Shown in pieces: positions 46,082 to 55,805 of a stretch of DNA of 64,000 bases. Made by a program: the position numbers and the translations under genes. Location: NCBI GenBank assembly GCA_039621445.1, contig CP154956.1:96724406-96788405 (forward strand), in the 5' to 3' direction. The stretch is from Euglena gracilis. Taxonomy: Eukaryota > Euglenida > Euglenophyceae > Euglenales. The notes below the pieces were generated by a model. The model was not told the DNA's origin, searched no databases, and was given only the letters and a program-made list of their open reading frames with translations. Position 1 is the first letter of the stretch. Each line of letters opens with the position of its first letter.

Positions 46082-46404
46082 TGTGTCCGCAGCCTTTGTG
46101 GTGTTGAGTGCAGTGGATATCACAGAGTAGTGCGCTGACATGCCAAGACTGGGAGTTAAGGCTTACCCTGCGTAATTAGGAACTCCCATCTGTGTATTTT
46201 TTCTGTACAGTGGCAATCAGCGTACTCCTTTGTCATGTTTGCCTGTCCAAGTGATTTTGGATTGCTCTGCCCTCTGGTGTAACTTTGGAATTTGAAGTGA
46301 GCTCCGCAGCAAGATGGGGAAAAAGTCAAGTGCCAGGAGGGCTGAAGTCCAAGAAAAAGAATGGAGGCCCCCCAGGGGGAAATCACCACACCCCCTTTTC
46401 ACAC
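46082..46404 (+). repeat. Leader repeat A (paired with 56693-57017)
   Basis: About 320 bases with roughly 95 percent identity to 56693-57017, from TGTGTCCGCAGCCTTTG to CACACCCCCTTTTCACA. Both copies include the same ORF start, MxKKSxxRRAEVQEKEW. Probably the promoter and leader of a multicopy family. Confidence 0.85.
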
Positions 46405-47489
46405 AAAGGAGTATGAGCATTGCGGAAGATGACATGTCTGGAGATGAGACAGAAGGACATGCACAAAGAGGCGCTGGAGCCAGTGGACATTCAGAAGGTG
46501 TCATGGCACGTGTTGGCATTGTGCGCAGAGTGATGCTGGAGGAGGAGGTGGATCTGGAAGCTCTGGCTGGTCTACATTCCAGTTCTGGTCCTGCTGATGG
46601 AGGCCATGCTGGTCGACATTCCAGTTTTGGTCACGCTGCTGGAGGCCATGCCGGTCCACATTCCAGTTCTGGTCATGCTGCTGGAGGCCATGATGGCCTA
46701 CATTCCAGTTCTGGGCATGCTGCTGGAGTCCATTTTGGGGCTTCTGGACATGGTGAAGGAATTGTGCATGCTGCTGGGGTGCATGCCGCATCTTGGACTG
46801 GGGATACAATTGTTGGTGCTGGACGTGCTGCGAAGGGACATGGTCGTGTTGGACATTCCAGGAGCTCCCATGGCAGGGGACGTCCAAGGTGGCAAGCCAG
46901 AGGTCATGATGGCAGACATGGAGATGGTGGTCCACAGGAAAATACAGTTGATGCCGGTGCAGGCCATGCCACTGTACGTCATGTGGAATGCAACACAGAG
47001 CAGCAAGAGGAGGCCGCAGACAAGTGGTTGGACCAGGGTGTGTCGGTTGCCAGCACCCCCCAGGGCGAGGGGGCCTGGTTTTGCCTGCGGCTGGAGACAG
47101 ATGTGCGGCAAAGACTGCAGGCCAAGCCGCATGTGACGGAACGTCTAGTGGAAGTGCTGAGGAAGACACCAGGGAGAGAGTCAGGGCTCAGGGTAGCTCC
47201 GCGGACACCACGTTCGACGCGTCCTTGGCAGCGTCCGAGTCGTTGCGTCTTGCTTGCCTTGAGGAGTCCAGACGGAGCCCCAGGCGTCTTACCCTGTTCA
47301 CTTCGCCGTCTGGCAGGCGCGCTGGATCCGGATCGCTCTGGGGCACATAACTCCTTCTTGTTTGCCGCAAGGGGAAGAAGCTCTGGTCACTGCCACCTCG
47401 GTTTGGGATGGGCCCAACCGAAATTTATTCAATCGCGGGCGAGGCTGTGGGCAGGCGGCGCCCTGGTGAGGCTGCACCCCACCCTGTAA
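46314..47489 (+). CDS. ORF with 45-bp His/Ser/Gly repeats, unknown function
   Basis: 391 codons from an ATG in leader repeat A. The N-terminus KKSSARRAEVQEKEWRPPRG is shared with the ORF at 56927. Residues about 80-150 are five or so 15-residue repeats around GLHSSSGHAAGGH, followed by a Gly/His/Arg-rich region and a C-terminal part with LRLETDVRQRLQAKPHVTER. No domain was recognised. A second frame is open across the repeats. It could be the gag-like first ORF of an element or a diverged paralogue of the 56927 ORF. Confidence 0.5.
   Translation: MGKKSSARRAEVQEKEWRPPRGKSPHPLFTQRSMSIAEDDMSGDETEGHAQRGAGASGHSEGVMARVGIVRRVMLEEEVDLEALAGLHSSSGPADGGHAGRHSSFGHAAGGHAGPHSSSGHAAGGHDGLHSSSGHAAGVHFGASGHGEGIVHAAGVHAASWTGDTIVGAGRAAKGHGRVGHSRSSHGRGRPRWQARGHDGRHGDGGPQENTVDAGAGHATVRHVECNTEQQEEAADKWLDQGVSVASTPQGEGAWFCLRLETDVRQRLQAKPHVTERLVEVLRKTPGRESGLRVAPRTPRSTRPWQRPSRCVLLALRSPDGAPGVLPCSLRRLAGALDPDRSGAHNSFLFAARGRSSGHCHLGLGWAQPKFIQSRARLWAGGALVRLHPTL
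46570..46760. repeat. 45-bp tandem repeats inside the ORF
   Basis: CATTCCAGTTCTGGTCATGC then TGCTGGAGGCCATG recurs four to five times with point changes. Confidence 0.9.
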
Positions 47490-47639
47490 GGGCCGATTCA
47501 CGGGCCGAGGCGCCATGGTGGATGCCCCCCGCATTTTTATGGTCAATCGATGTGTCCCAAGTGGGCCTGAGGGCGTCCTGCAGGGCTGCCTCCCCCCCAC
47601 ATTGGCTTGGGTGGATATTCCCAGCCGAAGTTCGGGAAG

Positions 47640-48199
47640 AAGAAAGGTGAACTAAGGCGACATTTCCCTTGTTGGCCTGCCTTTTAGACTTTCGTGTGAT
47701 TTTCCTTCTGTTTGCGGTCCTAGCCGAAGAGGGGGACTGGGGATGGCGAAGAACTAACTACCAGCCGCAAAGGACAGTGGGAGTGAGAGGTGGCATTTGG
47801 GAGGCGAGGTGGCGCAGAACCTGCCCCCCCCCCCGTGGACAGTTGGGCGCTTGGGGTAAGCTGCCACTCCACAAATGAGGATTTGTCCGGGTGATCCAAT
47901 GTATGCTTTTCATTTTGGGAGGTGAGCCGGGCGCAGAGGCTGCCCCCCCCCGTGGACCGTTGGGCGCTAGGGGAAGCTGCCCCTCCACAGGTGATGATTC
48001 GTTCAGTGGCCATGTTTGTTTTTGTTTTATTACGGGGACGCGAGGTGGGCGCAAAATGTGCTTCCCCCGCCCCTTGTGGATGGTCGGGCGCTCAATTAGG
48101 CTGCCCCCCCACGTTTTGGGTGTTTAGCAGGGTTGTGGCGCCCTTCAAACGCTTCCCCCCAAGCGGGTGACTGGGCGCCCCGCAGGCTGCCCCCCCGAC
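47640..48199. repeat. Degenerate tandem repeat of about 115 bp (3 copies)
   Basis: Units starting near 47811, 47923 and 48041 share GAGGTGGGCGCAGAG-CTGCC, a C run, GTGGACNGTTGGGCGCT and GCTGCCCCTCCACA. No gene is seen here. The chromovirus is inserted at the right end. Confidence 0.7.
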
Positions 48200-48204
48200 A
48201 GTGG
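48200..48204. other. Target site duplication GTGGA, left
   Basis: Identical to 56517-56521 on the other side of the chromovirus. Confidence 0.95.
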
Positions 48205-48611
48205 ATGTAAAGCTTTTTGTCCTTCTTCTTCTTCTTGGACTCAGCTTTGTAGGATCTTTTTTGAACTCTCCTTTTTCCTCGAACTTTTGTCCTTCGTGGC
48301 GCTTTTACTTCCAAACCACAAGCATGGAAAACATTTTGTGCCAAAGCTTCAAGGCTCAAGGCCAGCCTGTGCAGAGGTGAGAAACATGTACACCAAACGT
48401 CATAGTAAGAATGTGCTGGGGAAGTTGGGACGGTTGGTGGGGGGGGCGTTGGGGAAGGCTCCTTTGTGGAAGGCCCCCCCCCATGAAGGACACATGGGCC
48501 AATTGTGAAGTCAGGTTCTTGCACCTTTCTTTTATGAGCAAAGGGGGTCTCTTTCATCCACTGCCCAAGGGAGGTCAGGGGGGGGGGAAGGTAGCCAAAG
48601 CCACCTTTTCA
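48205..48611 (-). repeat. 3' LTR of the chromovirus
   Basis: Begins TGTAAAGC and ends ACCTTTTCA. Lies downstream of integrase because the element reads on the minus strand. Confidence 0.95.
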
Positions 48612-48621
48612 ATCCCCCCCC
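48612..48621 (-). other. Polypurine tract
   Basis: On the minus strand this reads GGGGGGGGAT directly before the 3' LTR, the expected plus-strand primer position. Confidence 0.8.
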
Positions 48622-49371
48622 TTGGTGGAGCAAAGCCCCACCGAGCACACAAAAAAGGGGGCTCAAAAGACTTGGCTGAAATTCTCAGGCGAACGTCTTC
48701 TTCTTTTTTTTTCTTTTTTGGACTCGTGAACGTGGGCCGTAAAATCGGCATCAATTGTTCACTTTTTTTTTTTGGTCAGGGGGCAGTGGAAGAGAAATCA
48801 AAAACTTTTTACACCAGCCAGCCTGTCTGTGTCGTGTGTTTGGCTGCTGGGGGGTTTTCTTTCTCTTTCCCGTTTGCTCTCTCTCTGGCCTTCCTTTCTC
48901 TCCAAAAAAAACTGGGAAAAGCCATAATCAAACATCATCAATCTGAATCCAAAAGACATGAACTCGAAGTCCAACAAAGAACAACAAATCAAAGAACACC
49001 AAAGTCAAAGAACAACAAATCGATGAACGGCAACTCTATCTCCATCAAAATGATGAACAACAACATCTTCTTGAAAATGATCATGATGAAGAAGAACATG
49101 ATGTTGTTGATGAAGTGACTTGTTGTTGTTGGTGGTCTGGTGCTGCGGCGAACCTGTTCGCAGAATCATGTCCTGGCCAAAATGGCATTCGAATTCAGGC
49201 TGATTCCACTCTTAGGTGCAAGACCTAAGTGCCTCTGGCCCTGTGGCTTCTGCACCCAGACATCCTACTCCTCAGCAGCTGGGCTGGCACTTAGAAAAGA
49301 GAGGGGTTATTCTGCTTTCTTGGCTGGTTGTGCATGCTGGGGTTAGTTTCTGATGCCCAAGGCACCAAATT
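48622..49371 (-). other. Untranslated 3' region of the chromovirus
   Basis: About 750 bases between the integrase stop and the polypurine tract. No domain is recognised; a CAACAAATC/GAACAAC-rich stretch lies at 48940-49115. Confidence 0.6.
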
Positions 49372-51750
49372 TCATGGAAACAGTTTGACTGTGAAAACTG
49401 GACTGGGTTGGGTATTCACATTCTTCTGAACTTTCTTCAAAACCTCTTGCAGTCCATTCTCCTGAATGTAATTCTGAAAAACTGAGTTCATTCTTCCACC
49501 TGGCAAAACAAAACTTCTGACTGGTTCCCATGTTGATGAATGCACTGGGTAATTCTCCCACTTTGTCAAAAACCTCCAACCATTTCTGAACTTGTGATCC
49601 AAAATGGCTTCAACATTGTAAAAACCCATTTTTGCAGCCTCCATTTCTGAAAACTGTCTGGCTGTTTTGGGCAAATCTGAAACACATTCTGAAGCAAAAC
49701 TGCTGACTTTTTCTGGTTCTGGCTGTGAAACTGGGAAAACAGGCACAGAATCTGCAGCATTGGGCTGCAGTGTTGGGGCCACAGGCCCCAGGACTCCTTC
49801 ATGTTGAAGTTCTTCTTGTGGAAGTTGAACAGCATCATCACCAACATTTTGAACATCAACATTTTGAACATCAACTTCAAGATGATCAGCAGCTTCTGCA
49901 GCAGCCTGCTGCAAAGGTCCATCTGGACCACTCTTCTCCAGGTTGTCTTTCTCAATCTCCGACTTTTTCTGCCAAATTCTCCTTGGAACACCACCATGTC
50001 GACCGACTTCAAAATTTGATTTCTTTGAATTGAAACTTGGTTCTGGCCTTCGGGCCTTGCTTCTGGTAACCATCTGTGAAGAAAAATGTGGTGGAACTGG
50101 GTCTTTCGGGGGTCTGGGTCCTTCTGGGGTTTCTGGTGGGTCGTCGCGTGCGCTCGGCCGTGCGTCGCGTGCTCGTTCGGCTGTTCTGGGCCTTTCGCCT
50201 CGCGTTTCCTGTTCTGGCCTTGTTCTGTCGTGTTGTGGTTTTGTCGTGCGTTCGTCGCGTGCGCCTCTGTGTGCGTCGCTTGCGCCTCGCTGTTCGCCGC
50301 CTGTTCCTCGGTCGTCTGTGTGACCTGTGAGTGAGGCAGGGGGCTGTGCACCATCAAATTCCTCACACTCCTCTGACAAAAACGAAGTTTCATTGTGTGG
50401 GTCATGGACAGAACTCCAGTGTTTCACTTGGGAAAACGAAACTTTCACCAAACCTCCCAATGATGGAGATGCCAAAATTTGCAAAGAGTTGTAGTGCACT
50501 TGAACAACTTTGTAGGGTCCAAACCATGGACTGGCGATCTTTTCGACTTTTCTCTGGGGCCATCGAGACTTGTGGACGAGAACAAATTGACCAATTTCAT
50601 AAACGGCAGGTTTCCGAACCTTGTTTTTCCGCTCCATCGCCAAAGATCTGAGATGTTTCAGCCTCAAACTTGCCTTTTCTTGAAGCAAAAGTTGTTCCGA
50701 AATCCAATTTTCGACAGATGGACTTTCACACGGTTCTCCAACACTTTCGAATTTCCATGGAGATCGACCGAGAAAAAGTTCCGATGGAGACATTCCCGTC
50801 GAACTTGAAATCTGGCTGTTCATCACAAAATTGACGCACGGAAGCAACTTTGGCCAATCTTTTGTACCCGTTTCGTGCACAAGACATCTCAATGTTTGCA
50901 CAAACGAACGATTTTCTCTTTCCATCAAACCATTTGATGAAGGATGCCTCGGAAGAGAAAACGAAACCTTGATTCCGAGCGATTTCATGGCCTCTTGGTA
51001 AAAACCGGAACTTGACTTGAAGCGAATGTCATTGTCACTCAAAACTTCATTGGGGCGACCAAATTTTTCCACCCATTCTTTCAAAATCATCTTCAAGACT
51101 TTTTCACCCGTCACTTCTTTGTGGCATGGGAGGTACAAACAAAACCGACTCAAACCATCCACAATGCCCAAAGCGTAATCAAAAGAATTGAATTCATCAA
51201 GGGCGACAAAATCGAGAAAAATGATGTCATTGCAAAGGGGAGGAATTGGCAAACAACCCAAAAGTCCACGATCGGCTTGTGAACTTGGATTTGACATGAG
51301 GCACGTTTGACACGAACCCAAAACATTCCGAAACAAACCGAACAAATCCTTTCTTGAGCGGGATGAATGGAAATTTTGGAGAAATGACCAAAGCGTACGT
51401 TCGGGACCGGGATGCCCATGAGCTCGATGTAGCCACGATGAAACTTGGGGAAGACTTTCCTTGGGGATGGCCAATTTTCGCTCACAAAAAAGTTTGTCTT
51501 TGGCCTTGAACCACAAACAATCATCGATGACTTGAGTTTTCCATGGTTCCAATTTTTCCCAAATCTCGGCAAAATCACTCGATGGGTAATCCAATGGAAA
51601 ATTGAAATCTTTCATCTCAAACGACAAAACTTGCAAAGAAAGATCTAATTGGGAGTCCATCTTTTCGAATGCAACTTTTTGCCAAATTTTCGAATTCAAC
51701 ATTGAACTTTTGGTCAAAATGACTCCTTGACAACCAATCACACCACTCAT
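49372..51750 (-). CDS. Chromovirus integrase with C-terminal chromodomain
   Basis: 792 codons. The N-terminal HRAHGHPGPERT...CQTC fits the HHCC zinc finger. The DDE core has FLDFVALDE, LSDNDIRF and LMERENRSF. A Ser/Pro/Arg-rich linker follows, then near the C-terminus YNVEAILDHKFRNGWRFLTK and WENYPVHSSTWEP, a chromodomain. Chromodomains of such elements can guide integration to marked chromatin. It overlaps the RNase H ORF by 134 bases in another frame. Confidence 0.9.
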   Translation of the reverse strand: MSGVIGCQGVILTKSSMLNSKIWQKVAFEKMDSQLDLSLQVLSFEMKDFNFPLDYPSSDFAEIWEKLEPWKTQVIDDCLWFKAKDKLFCERKLAIPKESLPQVSSWLHRAHGHPGPERTLWSFLQNFHSSRSRKDLFGLFRNVLGSCQTCLMSNPSSQADRGLLGCLPIPPLCNDIIFLDFVALDEFNSFDYALGIVDGLSRFCLYLPCHKEVTGEKVLKMILKEWVEKFGRPNEVLSDNDIRFKSSSGFYQEAMKSLGIKVSFSLPRHPSSNGLMERENRSFVQTLRCLVHETGTKDWPKLLPCVNFVMNSQISSSTGMSPSELFLGRSPWKFESVGEPCESPSVENWISEQLLLQEKASLRLKHLRSLAMERKNKVRKPAVYEIGQFVLVHKSRWPQRKVEKIASPWFGPYKVVQVHYNSLQILASPSLGGLVKVSFSQVKHWSSVHDPHNETSFLSEECEEFDGAQPPASLTGHTDDRGTGGEQRGASDAHRGARDERTTKPQHDRTRPEQETRGERPRTAERARDARPSARDDPPETPEGPRPPKDPVPPHFSSQMVTRSKARRPEPSFNSKKSNFEVGRHGGVPRRIWQKKSEIEKDNLEKSGPDGPLQQAAAEAADHLEVDVQNVDVQNVGDDAVQLPQEELQHEGVLGPVAPTLQPNAADSVPVFPVSQPEPEKVSSFASECVSDLPKTARQFSEMEAAKMGFYNVEAILDHKFRNGWRFLTKWENYPVHSSTWEPVRSFVLPGGRMNSVFQNYIQENGLQEVLKKVQKNVNTQPSPVFTVKLFP

Positions 51751-52642
51751 TCTTCATTCCGGGTGTATGCACAATCTTGATCTTGAATTGACCCAAAAAA
51801 CAAAACCAACGTCTCAATCTTTGATTCACGGGGGGTTCTTTGTCCAAGAAATTCTTGAGGGCCTCATGATCACAAAACCAAACAACCGGCAAACCTTGTA
51901 AAATTCGACTTTGTGTTGAAAAAATAAGCACACCGGCCAAAAGTTCTTGTTCGAAAGTCGAATACCTTGACCTTGTGGGGCACCATTTCCAATTCCAATG
52001 CCCGATCGGGACCAACCGGAATTCATTTGGGTAATTGTGAATGAGCACACCTTCTTTGGACATACCTTGGGTTGCAAATCCTTGAGGGACTTGAGAGGGG
52101 TCCAATGATTGCCATTGAAAAAACGTTCCACCTCCCCCCTGGTCGGAAGCATCGGTGATGACAACCATTTCTCCACACGACCGTGGTACCCCAAGGGGCA
52201 CCGCATCCAAAAGTTTTTGCTTGATGTCCTCGATGAGTTTTTCTACTTTTTGGGTCCAAACAAATCTTGCATTTTTCTTGAGAAGATCGGTCAAATCCGC
52301 ACTTGAAAATGTGAATGCTTTCACATGGCGACGAAAAAAGTTGCAAGCTCCCAAAAAAGCACGGAGATCTTTCAAACTTTTCACTTTGAAATCCACCAAA
52401 GCTTGAATCTTTTTCTCACTTGGCCTCCATGATCCCCATTGAACCAAAAAACCAAGGTACTCAATGCTTTCTTTCAAAAAGTCACACTTGGTCAACTTGA
52501 TTCGGAGCTTGTGCTTTTTCACCACTTTGAAAAGTTCCTCCAACAAAAACAAATGTTCGGGGATGGTCGATGCTCCCACCCCGACATCATCGAAAAATGC
52601 TCCCACAGAACATTTCCTTTGGCCATTTTTCGGTTCCAACAA
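51617..52642 (-). CDS. Chromovirus RT palm (FFDD), thumb and RNase H
   Basis: Continues the RT from the next ORF upstream in a new frame: VGAFFDDVGVGAS is the catalytic motif with FFDD in place of YVDD. Then YLGFLVQWGSWRPSEKKIQ, the connection FLGACNFFRRHVKAF, and RNase H with VVITDASDQGGGG, STFEQELLAGV and CDHEALKNFL. The junction with the RT N-terminal half lies in AAATGA near 52665, a one-base shift. Confidence 0.88.
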   Translation of the reverse strand: MLEPKNGQRKCSVGAFFDDVGVGASTIPEHLFLLEELFKVVKKHKLRIKLTKCDFLKESIEYLGFLVQWGSWRPSEKKIQALVDFKVKSLKDLRAFLGACNFFRRHVKAFTFSSADLTDLLKKNARFVWTQKVEKLIEDIKQKLLDAVPLGVPRSCGEMVVITDASDQGGGGTFFQWQSLDPSQVPQGFATQGMSKEGVLIHNYPNEFRLVPIGHWNWKWCPTRSRYSTFEQELLAGVLIFSTQSRILQGLPVVWFCDHEALKNFLDKEPPVNQRLRRWFCFLGQFKIKIVHTPGMKNEWCDWLSRSHFDQKFNVEFENLAKSCIRKDGLPIRSFFASFVV

Positions 52643-52664
52643 ATTTGCAACCTTGGATTTTCCT

Positions 52665-53231
52665 TCATTTCGAAATCACCCTTTCCATGAGTTCTTGAAA
52701 AATTGCGGGGGCGACTTGGATTCCAAATGGCATGCAATTCCATTGCCAAACTTGACCATTCGGGGTGACAAATGCGGTGAGTTCTTTTGCCCTTTCACTC
52801 AAACCGACTTGCCAAAACCCACTTCTTAGGTCGAGTTTTGATTTCCATCGACATTGGGCCAAATTTTCGACCATTTGTTCCATGTTTGGTAAAAATGCTG
52901 AATGACGTTTCACATGGTCGTTGACCTTCTTGTATTGGCCCACCATCCTTTTCGATTGGCTTTCCTTCTTTTCCACCAAAAATGTTGGAGAACAATGGGT
53001 TGGGGTCTTTCCTTTGGGGTAGCTCTCCACCAACCCACTTTCCACCAAGTCATTCACTTGTTTGTGAATTTCCATGGAATCCTTTTCGCTCATTGGCCAA
53101 CATTTGCCACGGATCACCCTCCCCTTGAACTCATCCTTGAGTTCCAAATCACATTGGACGAGTTGACAACCCATGCCGGGGCTCGGGAGAGGACCAAAAA
53201 TTTCCATGTACTTTTCAAGGAGCACTTTCAA
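52665..53231 (-). CDS. Chromovirus RT fingers and palm, N-terminal half
   Basis: Reads ESGLVESYPKGKTPTHCSPT, MVGQYKKVNDHVKRH, SKLDLRSGFWQVGLS and CMPFGIQVAPAIFQELM. It stops in TGA 52665 in mid-domain while the protein continues in another frame, so it is not a complete gene by itself. The first codon listed is not ATG; the true frame enters from the protease ORF with at least one slip near 53245. Confidence 0.85.
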   Translation of the reverse strand: MKVLLEKYMEIFGPLPSPGMGCQLVQCDLELKDEFKGRVIRGKCWPMSEKDSMEIHKQVNDLVESGLVESYPKGKTPTHCSPTFLVEKKESQSKRMVGQYKKVNDHVKRHSAFLPNMEQMVENLAQCRWKSKLDLRSGFWQVGLSERAKELTAFVTPNGQVWQWNCMPFGIQVAPAIFQELMERVISK

Positions 53232-53253
53232 TTGGGTTCCTTTTCAAAACGGG

Positions 53254-54741
53254 CTAGGTCACCTTGCAATCACCATGAAGGTTCTCGGATTCCTTGTCAA
53301 ACAAACCATCCTTTTGCGGAACGGGAATTTGTTGCAAAAGTCTTTCACACACCTTGGACAATTCTCCATCCGAAACGGTGAAGGGGGAAGAGGGGGTACC
53401 TCGGACTTCCATACCGTCGCTTCCATTGAACTCCGATTCTTCGTTGCTTGAAACCATGGTTGGTAATGGCTTGTAGTCCTTCTCCGTGAAGCTCAAGTCA
53501 ACTTCAATTGATAATTCGGCTCCAACTTCGGTGACACTTGAAATTTTCTCCACCTGAAAAAGTGAGTCATGGGGCAAAGATGAGATTGGTGAAACGGGGG
53601 GAGACAATGGGATTTCATCAATATCCACTTGAATCTCCCTTTCCATTCCCTCCATACTCACTTTGGGGTACTTTTTGACTTCATTCACCAAATGCTCCAA
53701 ATCCCATTTCCGATATTTCCTCAAAATCCATTTCACGATCTTGGGGTCCAACTCCGAAATCGGGATGCTTTTCGACTTGGAATCCAAAACCGAAACAATT
53801 GTATTCCATTGTGGGGCTGGCAATGCTTTCTCTTGAAAATCGGAACGGTAAGTTTCCATGCCATTTGGGACTTGAACTTGAGCAATGGAGAGCTTTTCCA
53901 AAATTCGTCTCCAATAACAATCTCCCCAATCTGGGCAAACCAAAACCATCCGGAGAGGTTCCATGGCCACCTTGGTCAAAACTCGGTCAAGCACCGAAAA
54001 AGGTGGGTTCGCCCACAAAATGGAACTTTCCTTTTCTCCAATCCGACTCCAATCGTAGAAAAATGCGTTGTTCGCCCGGGTACAATACCGAGACTCTTGG
54101 AAGTTTCTGTGATTTGCGAATAGGTCCACATCGATGTCAAAATAGTTGATTTCCAAACGAGAAAGAACTTCCTTTTTGACATTGGGGACAAGCGTATAAC
54201 TTTCCCTTTTGAAGAGTCGGTAAATCCGATGAATCCTTGAACCATCATTCTCCATCAAAGGATACTTTTTTCCTTCCACGAGCAACTTGCAAGGGGGGGG
54301 TTGTGTCAAAAGACCACCCACTTTTTCATTGGTCAAAAAATCCATGCCCAAAACGGCTTCAAAAGCGTTTGTTTGGATGACCAACGCCTCTTGCTTCAAA
54401 ATGCTCTCCCCAAATTGGAGTGTGAGCTCGGCTGTCCCATCCGAAAAAATGACATCTCCATTTCCAACTTGGATGGGGACAACCATCGATCTCATGATGG
54501 CACCTGGTGGAACACATTTCCGGGCAATGGAACTTGTCGTTGCACCACTGTCGATGATGGCCTTGAGGGATGTCCCATTGATGGTCACATTGGTGATGAG
54601 GGATGTACCTTTCAAAATGTGGAGTGTGTCAATTTTCCTCTTTTTGGCTGAGTCGGGTTGTTTGTGGGGGTTTGTGAGGATGGGGGTGAACTTTTCTCCT
54701 TTGCTTTGGCTGTTCTTTCCTCTTTTTGTTTTGTCCAACAT
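53254..54741 (-). CDS. Chromovirus protease plus Dam-like methyltransferase domain
   Basis: 495 codons. Residues about 40-140 are a retropepsin: LKAIIDSGATTSSIA with DSG at 64-66 and AVLGMDFL near 130. Residues about 192-330 match the phage Dam-type N6-adenine methyltransferase fold: VDLFANHRNFQESRYCT, FFYDW, ILWANPPF with NPPF at 245-248, then LVCPDWGDCYW. NPPF is the catalytic motif of amino-methyltransferases. In DIRS elements such a domain follows RNase H; here it lies before RT. The ORF is in the -1 frame relative to gag and overlaps a readthrough extension of gag. Confidence 0.85.
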   Translation of the reverse strand: MLDKTKRGKNSQSKGEKFTPILTNPHKQPDSAKKRKIDTLHILKGTSLITNVTINGTSLKAIIDSGATTSSIARKCVPPGAIMRSMVVPIQVGNGDVIFSDGTAELTLQFGESILKQEALVIQTNAFEAVLGMDFLTNEKVGGLLTQPPPCKLLVEGKKYPLMENDGSRIHRIYRLFKRESYTLVPNVKKEVLSRLEINYFDIDVDLFANHRNFQESRYCTRANNAFFYDWSRIGEKESSILWANPPFSVLDRVLTKVAMEPLRMVLVCPDWGDCYWRRILEKLSIAQVQVPNGMETYRSDFQEKALPAPQWNTIVSVLDSKSKSIPISELDPKIVKWILRKYRKWDLEHLVNEVKKYPKVSMEGMEREIQVDIDEIPLSPPVSPISSLPHDSLFQVEKISSVTEVGAELSIEVDLSFTEKDYKPLPTMVSSNEESEFNGSDGMEVRGTPSSPFTVSDGELSKVCERLLQQIPVPQKDGLFDKESENLHGDCKVT

Positions 54742-54767
54742 TTGTCCTCATAATGACCTTTCTTCCC

Positions 54768-55805
54768 TCAAAACTTGCACCAAAGAGAAACAGAAAACTG
54801 AGGGGGTCCAGGTTGGTCGGGCTGAATTTGCACACCTTGCACATGGGAAAAACCCTTGCCTTTGCCCTTGCCTTTGGCAGGACCACTTCCTTTGCCTTTG
54901 GGGTAAACTCCTTTGCCTTTTCCTTTGCCTTGCATCTGAGAAAACCCTGAAGTCTTGGAAGATGAAGAAACCTGGGAATCAACCATGGGCAAGTCTCCTT
55001 GGGATTTTTGTGGCTGGGGTGTTTCCTGGAGAGTATACAGCGAAATTTTCTTTTGAAGATGACGTTCCAACCAATCTTCTTGGGCCTTTTCCAGCAAGCA
55101 AACTTTCAAGTCCTCATAAGTTTCTGTCCTCCTTTTGTAGTACCTGTCTTGTCTCAACTCAGAAAACATCTTGGGGTGAATTTTCTTGGAGAGGTAGAGG
55201 TACTTTTCCTGGTCTCCCAAAGCTCCCTTTGACATTCTGGCTGTCACCTCCTCAAACTCAACCAACAACCTTTTCACTGTGGCTGGGTCTGGGGTGGCTG
55301 AAAGGGGCTGGAGATGGTCAAGGGACTCCCGAAGCGTAAGGTTGTTCTCGAGCTTCGGAAACAGTTGGGACAATGCCAAAAGCACTTTGTCAAGCTGGGG
55401 CTGCTCCTCAACAACCTTTTCAACAACCTTTCTGTACTTGGGAACAACACATTGGATGAGCCAATCCAATTGGAAAGCTTCTGGGGTACTTTTCACACCG
55501 GAAAGACGCAACCAACGTTCAAACTCATTCAAAAAGGCTTCAAGGTCCGAACCATCAAACGAAGGCAACGGGATAGGAGGGAGTTTGGCTGTCACAGAAC
55601 TTTCTTTCAACTCCAAGCTACCCTTGAACTTCTGAATCCTCTTCTCCCAAAAAGAGTGGGGTGTGAACGGGGAAACGAGAGGGGTTGACGAGTCCTTGGA
55701 CTCGTGGCCGAAGACTCTGAGCTCGAGGTCCTTCAGCTTCTCCTCGATGTCCTGTAGAGTGGACTGATGCTCAGGCTCTTGTTCAGGCGGTGGTGACTCA
55801 GTCAT
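54768..55805 (-). CDS. Chromovirus gag, ending at a UGA inside the zinc knuckle
   Basis: 345 codons from ATG 55805. It has an N-terminal acidic coiled region, a capsid-like helical domain (LPPIPLPSFDGSDLEAFLNE, FERWLRL, LTLRESLDHLQ) and a Lys/Gly-rich nucleocapsid. The frame ends WCKF-UGA and goes on GKKGHYEDKCW. The UGA at 54768-54770 occupies exactly the second cysteine position of a CX2CX4HX4C knuckle. This is either a point mutation of a Cys codon or a recoded UGA. Confidence 0.88.
   Translation of the reverse strand: MTESPPPEQEPEHQSTLQDIEEKLKDLELRVFGHESKDSSTPLVSPFTPHSFWEKRIQKFKGSLELKESSVTAKLPPIPLPSFDGSDLEAFLNEFERWLRLSGVKSTPEAFQLDWLIQCVVPKYRKVVEKVVEEQPQLDKVLLALSQLFPKLENNLTLRESLDHLQPLSATPDPATVKRLLVEFEEVTARMSKGALGDQEKYLYLSKKIHPKMFSELRQDRYYKRRTETYEDLKVCLLEKAQEDWLERHLQKKISLYTLQETPQPQKSQGDLPMVDSQVSSSSKTSGFSQMQGKGKGKGVYPKGKGSGPAKGKGKGKGFSHVQGVQIQPDQPGPPQFSVSLWCKF

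Noticed and set aside
46597-47136. Hydrophobic membrane protein in the second frame of the 45-bp repeats
   Set aside because: It exists only because the repeat length keeps both frames open; it lacks the shared leader start.
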